Origin: Ochotona curzoniae
Taxonomy: Eukaryota > Chordata > Mammalia > Lagomorpha > Ochotonidae
Assembly: GCF_017591425.1 (NCBI RefSeq)
Contig: NW_024466459.1
Span: forward strand, 744,001-808,000
Reading direction: 5' to 3'
Length of the DNA: 64,000 nucleotides
Program-made: the position numbers and the translations under genes
Notes under the pieces: model-generated
Seen by the model: the letters and a program-made list of their open reading frames with translations, nothing else
Told to the model about the DNA's origin: nothing
Database searches by the model: none
Shown: positions 58,433 through 64,000 of the stretch, one piece after another
Layout of the letters: the number at the start of each line of letters is the position of its first letter
Numbering within the stretch: the first letter of the stretch is position 1

Positions 58433-61055
58433 ATTAAGTTTTACTGGTAAAAGGCTGACGACATTCTCTAGAACATAGTATGCAATAATAGTTGATAATG
58501 GGACTTCTAAGATCCTACTTATCCCTTTTTAGCTTTCTCTACTTTTTCTGTGCTCAGTGTTTCACAGTTTTTCCTTAGTAGAAAATAAGTTGTTTTAACT
58601 TTTACTGGCTAGGTTCAAGTTTTTTAAAGTGATTCTTGAGTAATTAAAATTCTAACCAGAAGGTTTCAACTTGTATGACAACAAAAAAGGATGCCTAGAT
58701 TTAGAAAGCCTCTAGCTGTCAAGTACATATGAATGTTGGTCCCCAATACTAATAAATATAGTAAGCCTTAATGTTCAGAGTAGTTCCATGTGAATTTATA
58801 TGACATTCAGCGAAAACTACTTTCATATTCAAACTAAAACATTAGATAAGTGTGCAATTTTTTCCTTTTCAATTTAAAAGAAACCCCCTACTAAAAGTAT
58901 AAATAAATAAATATACTGTCGCATTCTGGTATAATGAAAAGCTTAGAATTATGGTACAGTTATAAATTTGATGCACAGTGAGTTTAATCTATCTTATAAT
59001 GTATTATGAATATAATTTAAAATTATTTAGCATTGTAATGTGACATAAAATTGTATAACATAGTTTGGGTATTCTGTACCCTGACTACCTGTATTTGAAT
59101 CCTGAGTGACACTTAGTGCTTTGTGCTCAGACAGGTAGCTTCACCTGTCTCTGCCTTGGTTTTTTTCTTCAAAACGTAAGTAACACTAATACCTAATTTC
59201 GTAGGGTTGTGAAGTCTATGTGGCTAAGTTACTTTAGACAGTTTGGATTCATAGTAAATGCTCAGTCATGGCTCATTGTTATTATTGTTTAGTGTGTGTG
59301 TCTAACATCTGTTTTTCTGTAAATAAAAAGTGTCTGTTACTATTACCACCGTGTCATCACATGGTAGACATTCAAAGTAAATGTTTCATAAACATTAATA
59401 GAATAAATCAGTGAACAGTCTGAGTTTACCTAGAGTCTCCATAATATTCTTAACTTCAATGTCTTTGGCTATGCAGGCCAAGAAAATAACCCTGTTACTC
59501 AGTAAGGTTTATTATTAAAGTGAGATCTTGAAAATGCATGACTCACCATTTTATTTGTCAGACTTCTGATAGTAAACTTTTAAACTGATTCTAGAAGTAG
59601 GTATAACAAATGAGTCATGTTCCTGCTAACCTTCCTGATTTTAAGATTTATTGATAATATTATAGTGTCTAGAAAAAAGAGAAGTCATCTTCTTTATTCC
59701 AATTTGGCCTGTGTTTAGAACTGACTACTGAAAACTTGTCAGGCCCAGGTTACCTAGGGACGCCAGGAAGTTATGACCATTTCTCAGATTGACGCACCAG
59801 ATAAGGACAGATAGAGTTTTCCGACACTGATGTTAAAATTTGCAGTTAATTTTTTCTCAACACTAGAATATTCTGGAATTCTGTTTACCAAGTGTTTGTC
59901 ATTTCTACTATTATTTCTGGGGATAAATCATTGTTTTAATGAACAACTTTTGTAGATATTTTAATACCATGTCTTTGCTTAGATTTATTCATATTTTAAA
60001 CGGTATTTTATTTGTCTGTACAATATGACATTGACCTATGAACTACCTCCTCTGCTTTTACTTTAATTTTATGGTGAAGCTAATTGGGTTATTTTTCTTA
60101 CATTATGACTTGGGTTATGAAAAGGTGTTTTTTGTCCAGGTTTTCTGTGTGGAGTAGTTTTGCTGTATTACTATTGCTGCCTTTGATACTTCTCGTTTAG
60201 TTTGTTATTTAGAGAGTCAGCAACAGAAAGTTATGAAAGTGACAGGTTTAGAGACTGAAATGTGACCGAGCATAAGTGAGCCTCTTGTTAGTGGAAGTCT
60301 GTTCCTGCTCTGCTCTCCTGCTCTGGAACAGTTCGGGTCGTCCCTGTGCTTCTCCTTAGAATCACTGGCTCTCATCAGTCACCAGAGGACTTGGCTGGAA
60401 TTTTATATCATGTGCTGTATTTCCAAATCTAAACCTTCACAATTGGTAGCTTAGAAATATAATGACATATTTAAAAGAAATTTGCTTTTTCTTCTGAAAA
60501 TCCTATCTTATATCCTCATCGGCATTCTGCATCTAACCAAGACCTGTGGGTTAACTCTACCAGTTACCAGAGCTTTCTTATCTGACAGTCACTTAGCTAC
60601 TTGCAGGACTAATTAATGTTTTCCATTCTCTGTGTGACAACTGCTTATCTTGGACAAGGTATATGTTAAAGGCCAGCAGGCTACATTCTAACACACCTAG
60701 GCAACTCTCTTTTTCCCTGTCTTGTTCCTACTAAGATGGCGTTAAATCAGTGTCATTGTACTTGTTGTTGTGATAATTAAATTATATATACATTAATAAA
60801 GTATGAATCCAAAAAGAAAGAGCCTTTATATGAAATTAATGTTTCTAGGAAGATTATGCTAAGAATTTTGAACTAAATAATGTCAATAAAGATTAGGGTA
60901 CTAACATGCTGCAATAAATTGAGGTGGAAATATTTTTCAAATTCATCTTTACCTAAGTTTTTTATTTTTCTTTAAAAAATAAAAAGAAAGAAATTGGCTA
61001 CACTGTACCTTTTCATTCAGTTTACAAAAGAAAGAAAGCTATTTTGAAACAATGT
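58433..61055. other. AT-rich noncoding stretch
   Basis: A MIR lies at about 59075-59290. Nothing else can be supported as an exon, RNA gene or repeat. Confidence 0.5.
59075..59290 (+). mobile_element. MIR SINE, sense
   Basis: The order is clear: TTTGAATCCTGAGTGACAC, a GGTAGCTTCACCTGTCTCTG block, AACACTAATACCTAATTTCG, TAGGGTTGTGAAG and AGTAAATGCTCAGTCATGG all match the MIR consensus layout. Confidence 0.75.
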
Positions 61056-61059
61056 GCAT

Positions 61060-62015
61060 TGTTAAATTTTATTTTTAGTATGGTTTATATAGTTGAGAGA
61101 GATACACACCCATGTGGATCTCTGATTAGGATAGAAAGGATCAAAGTATGGAGGCAGGTGCGTGGAGCCAGTGTTTCAATTTTTTTTCCTTGTGTCCAAA
61201 GGGAAAGAGAGAGGGCTACTCTTTGCTGTCAAACTGTATCAGCACCCAGATGAGGGAACCGTCATTTGATGATGCTTTAGAGATCCCAGAGGTGAGGAAG
61301 AGTGTTCCCAGGGTGTTACTTGAGTGGTTTTGATAGTTCTGAGACATCACCAGCTTCTTGCACTAGGGTTGAGAAAATCTTTCCAAGCCTGTTGATTAAG
61401 CAAGTCCACTTTAGTGCATCCACAGGCCTGGGAACATGTTGTAAAGCTTGACTCAGGAGAGTGGTCCAACCTGTTCTTCTTTCTATCCTCTGGCAAGGCA
61501 ATCGGTGTCCCCTACTGGCCCAGCTAAGCCAGCTGTCATGTCCCCCATGTGCATCTGGACATACCACGGCACAGGCCCTAGCAACTGAGGAGGCCCAGTC
61601 CTGACACATGCACTCCGAGGTCAGATAACATATATTGTGATTTTCCCATGGGCCAGAGTTTGAGTACAGCATTCTAGTCGGGGAGTTGGCCAACTAGGTG
61701 GCCTCAGACTTGACTCTTGTGTGCACAAGCCAGTGCAGGGTCGAGTTCAATCTGTCACGTGCAGCAGCCAGCATATACTGGTGGATACAGCTGCCTGATC
61801 GATTCTGCCACCAGCTCCATCTCTTATGTGAACCGATAGGTGGCTCAGCCTGGTTGCAGTGACCCCCAATAAAACCCACCAGGCCCACACCTAGCCTTGA
61901 TTTTTGTGTGCCAGTATGAACTGCGGCCTAACCCAGTATGTCGCACATCCTATCTGGCTCTAGTACACATCTGTGGGTGCTGCAGCTTAGCTCAGCCTGA
62001 GTTTATTAGCCTCAG
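61060..62015 (-). mobile_element. L1 3' region, antisense
   Basis: It starts after a T-rich run with GATACACACCCATGTGGATC, then CAAACTGTATCAGCACCCAG, TTTTGATAGTTCTGAGAC, GAGTGGTCCAACCTGTTC and GTGGGTGCTGCAGCTTAGC. It is collinear with 40.57-42.1 kb but lacks the 360-bp LTR there. It is 5'-truncated near 62010. Confidence 0.6.
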
Positions 62016-62690
62016 CATAAGTGAAGGGTAGGTTCAGGGAATTGAAACTAAGGAGACTGAGGCGTATGAGAAGACTCAAGACACAACACAGAATGTAAGA
62101 ACTCGGGAAAGCTTTTCAAAACCTGAGTTAATTAACCTGAAATAAAATAGTGCTAAGGAAATTACAACATAATATGTTTTACAGCAAAAGACATCTATGA
62201 CTGATTCTCCATCCTGTTTTTCTAAGTGGACAGCACACAGATTTATGAAGCTGAATGTCTAAGAGCAAAAATAATGTAATCATTGTCACACCAGCGTGCA
62301 AGCTAAAATAACCCTGATCATAATTGAAATCTGTACTTCAAAAAAAAAAATGCCATGCAGAAAACTTCTGGCTGCAATGCTGCAGAGATGAATTTAAAGC
62401 AGTTTTCAGGAAGAGCACTTGTTGCTTCTTTGTGTTTTTTGGTTTTTCTTCCTGAGCAGTCCCTTCCCCACTCCACACACAAAGAAAGGACATCATTATT
62501 ACCATTTGCAACAATGTTTTTTCCTATTTTGCTCCAGTCGGATGGCCTTGGATATAAATTCACTGTCATCACCAGGCGAATGCATAAATATTCAGTGTTA
62601 GTGGTTGTTCAAATAAGATGTGAATAATTTAGTTTGTAGACCCAAAAATAATATCTCATGGATTTCAAATTCTGAAGGAACTTTGATGAA
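62016..62690. other. noncoding stretch, nothing recognised
   Basis: It contains an A-run at about 62341. I see no supported exon or repeat. Confidence 0.5.
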
Positions 62691-62694
62691 CATT

Positions 62695-62880
62695 TAGATT
62701 GGCGAATCTTAAAATGTGATCTAAGGGCCAGCATCACCTGAAATTGTTTAGAATGTAGATTCTCGGGCCCTAAGCCGAAGCAACTGTAGTTATATCAGAA
62801 GCTCAGGAGTGTGCTTTGCCAATCTGTGTTTTAACGGGCTCTCCAGGTAATTCAGATACAAGCTGATCTCTGAGACTCAG
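62695..62880. mobile_element. MER5-like hAT DNA transposon relic
   Basis: CAGCATCACCTGAAATTG, GTAGATTCTCGGGCCCTAAG, CAGAAGCTCAGGAGTG and CTCCAGGTAATTCAGATAC reproduce the layout of MER5A/B nonautonomous Charlie elements. It is long dead. Confidence 0.7.
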
Positions 62881-62999
62881 TGCTGCAAAGAGCACAGCCT
62901 GACAGAGACATGTTTCTTATTGTAGTGTTTGCAGTAGAATTGTCTGCATTTGAGCAGTAGGTACCTCTGTATATTCTTTAAAAATCTAAATTACAAAAA

Positions 63000-63161
63000 A
63001 AGATTATTTACTTTTATTGGAAAGTCAGATTTACAGGGAGAAGGAGAGACAGAGAGAAAGATCTTCTATCCGCTGATCTACTCCCACGCAGCTGCAACGG
63101 CTGGAGGTGAGCCAATCCAAGGCCAGGAGCCAGGTGCTTGTTATGGGTCTCCCATGTGGGT
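63000..63161 (-). mobile_element. CSINE, antisense, 5'-truncated
   Basis: AAGATTATTTACTTTTATTG, AAAGATCTTCTATCCGCTG and GGCCAGGAGCCAGGTGC end abruptly at CTCCCATGTGGGT. Only the 3' half is present. Confidence 0.88.
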
Positions 63162-64000
63162 AAATGAAAAGGTTCTGCTAACTTTAATAAAGTAAAATAA
63201 TATAAAAAGAAAAAAGTAAAATTGACTTTATGACAACTTTATTAGTAGTTCTAATAAAGCTAAATTGAACATTTAGTTGAAATGGAGAACATGAAACTTT
63301 TTAAAAGAACAAATATTAAATAATTTTGACTTGGCTAGCTAACGGACAAAATCAAGGATATTATATAGATAATTATATTACAGTTCAAATTATAAGTGTT
63401 TAAAATATAAAGACCATTATTAGCTCACAGGTTATTAAAAACTGAAAAAGGCATAAGTCATAATTTAACAATGCCTTACTTATGACAGAGAGGCTTCATC
63501 TGTCAATGTCCTCATTTTCCAAAGTTTGAGATGATCTTAATCAATGATTATATTAATTTTGTCTTTCTGCATAATATTATTGACATAATGAATATTTTTA
63601 TTCAGAATAATTTGAAAGTGTAAACATTAGTCCCTCTTCAAATAAATTACAAGGCATTTCAAATTAGACACTTAATTTCATATTTTACATTGAGAAATCA
63701 GGAAGACAGATTCTTGGGCTTTCACAAATAACTCTTGGGAAATGAAAGCTCCACCTAGACACCACAGACTGTCATGCAGTCACAGAATTCCCACCATCTG
63801 TGTACAAGACTCACCGAGCCACAGGGTTTAAGGGATCCACTCAGCCTGGTGAGCCTGCTCTGCCAACCGAGAGAGTAGAGGTGTTCCTATCACCAGCCCT
63901 GTATGAGCACTCTGCCTTGGCAGTGTTCCCCTGGGAACCTGTGGAAGAGTGAGTGTGGGGAGGGTGTGCTTGCCTCTCACCCTGTGTGTGTAACGTGCCC
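63162..64000. other. AT-rich sequence turning GC-richer at the right edge
   Basis: From about 63720 to the window end the base composition rises and contains CACC/GTGT-rich unique-looking sequence. I cannot show an exon, and the next gene feature may lie beyond the edge. Confidence 0.4.

Noticed and set aside
1..64000. CRISPR array, bacterial operon or defence system
   Set aside because: Repeats are dispersed retrotransposons, not regularly spaced. No compact gene clusters exist, and the sequence is clearly mammalian.

Overview
This is a window of mammalian nuclear DNA. It is gene-poor, intron-like and AT-rich, and full of retrotransposon copies. The dominant short repeat is the tRNA-derived C-type SINE (CSINE) found only in lagomorphs (rabbits, hares, pikas). 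The youngest copies begin GGGCCCGGYGCRGTGGCGC and end in an (A/T)-rich tail with AATAAA-like units. That head looks more like pika (Ochotona) than rabbit, so I infer a lagomorph, probably a pika. Nothing bacterial, plasmid-borne or CRISPR-like is present, and nearly all of the longer open frames lie inside repeats.

Only two segments look like host protein-coding exons, both on the plus strand: 19015-19086 (72 bp) and 33647-33829 (183 bp). Each has a good acceptor and donor, each is a multiple of three, and both are phase 1-1, so they join in frame. Together they encode a Ser/Arg/Pro-rich stretch typical of a phosphorylated linker. I could not assign the gene. If this is one transcription unit, its introns here are more than 18 kb, 14.6 kb and more than 30 kb long. 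Near 53.1 kb, an SRF CArG box, an RFX X-box-like palindrome, an E-box and a downstream splice donor form a candidate internal promoter and first exon. An open frame with weak splice-like edges lies just upstream at 52.36-52.55 kb.

Repeats region by region: 0-8.4 kb holds old SINEs and an L1 tail; 8.85-12.6 kb is antisense L1 with a younger antisense L1-type insertion inside it; 12.8-14.4 kb is a SINE cluster, one copy carrying a perfect hairpin; 17.8 and 20.7-21.35 kb hold SINEs; 22.0-23.6 kb is an old antisense L1 broken by two SINEs; 23.8-24.5 kb is a SINE inside a SINE; 24.9-25.7 kb is antisense L1; 25.9-31.4 kb holds more SINEs and an L1 tail; 32.2-33.3 kb is antisense L1; 34.9-38.65 kb holds SINEs and an L2 relic; 40.57-42.58 kb is an antisense L1 3' region with a probable solo LTR in it; 43.3-44.2 kb holds SINEs; 48.1-50.0 kb has two related retroviral LTRs in opposite orientation; 50.3-51.8 kb and 57.0-58.4 kb are SINE clusters; 61.06-62.0 kb is another antisense L1 3' region; 62.7 kb has a MER5-like relic; 63.0 kb has a truncated SINE. 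The rest is AT-rich intronic or intergenic sequence with MIR fragments and microsatellites. All repeat names come from recognising consensus-like features by eye, not from a database search.
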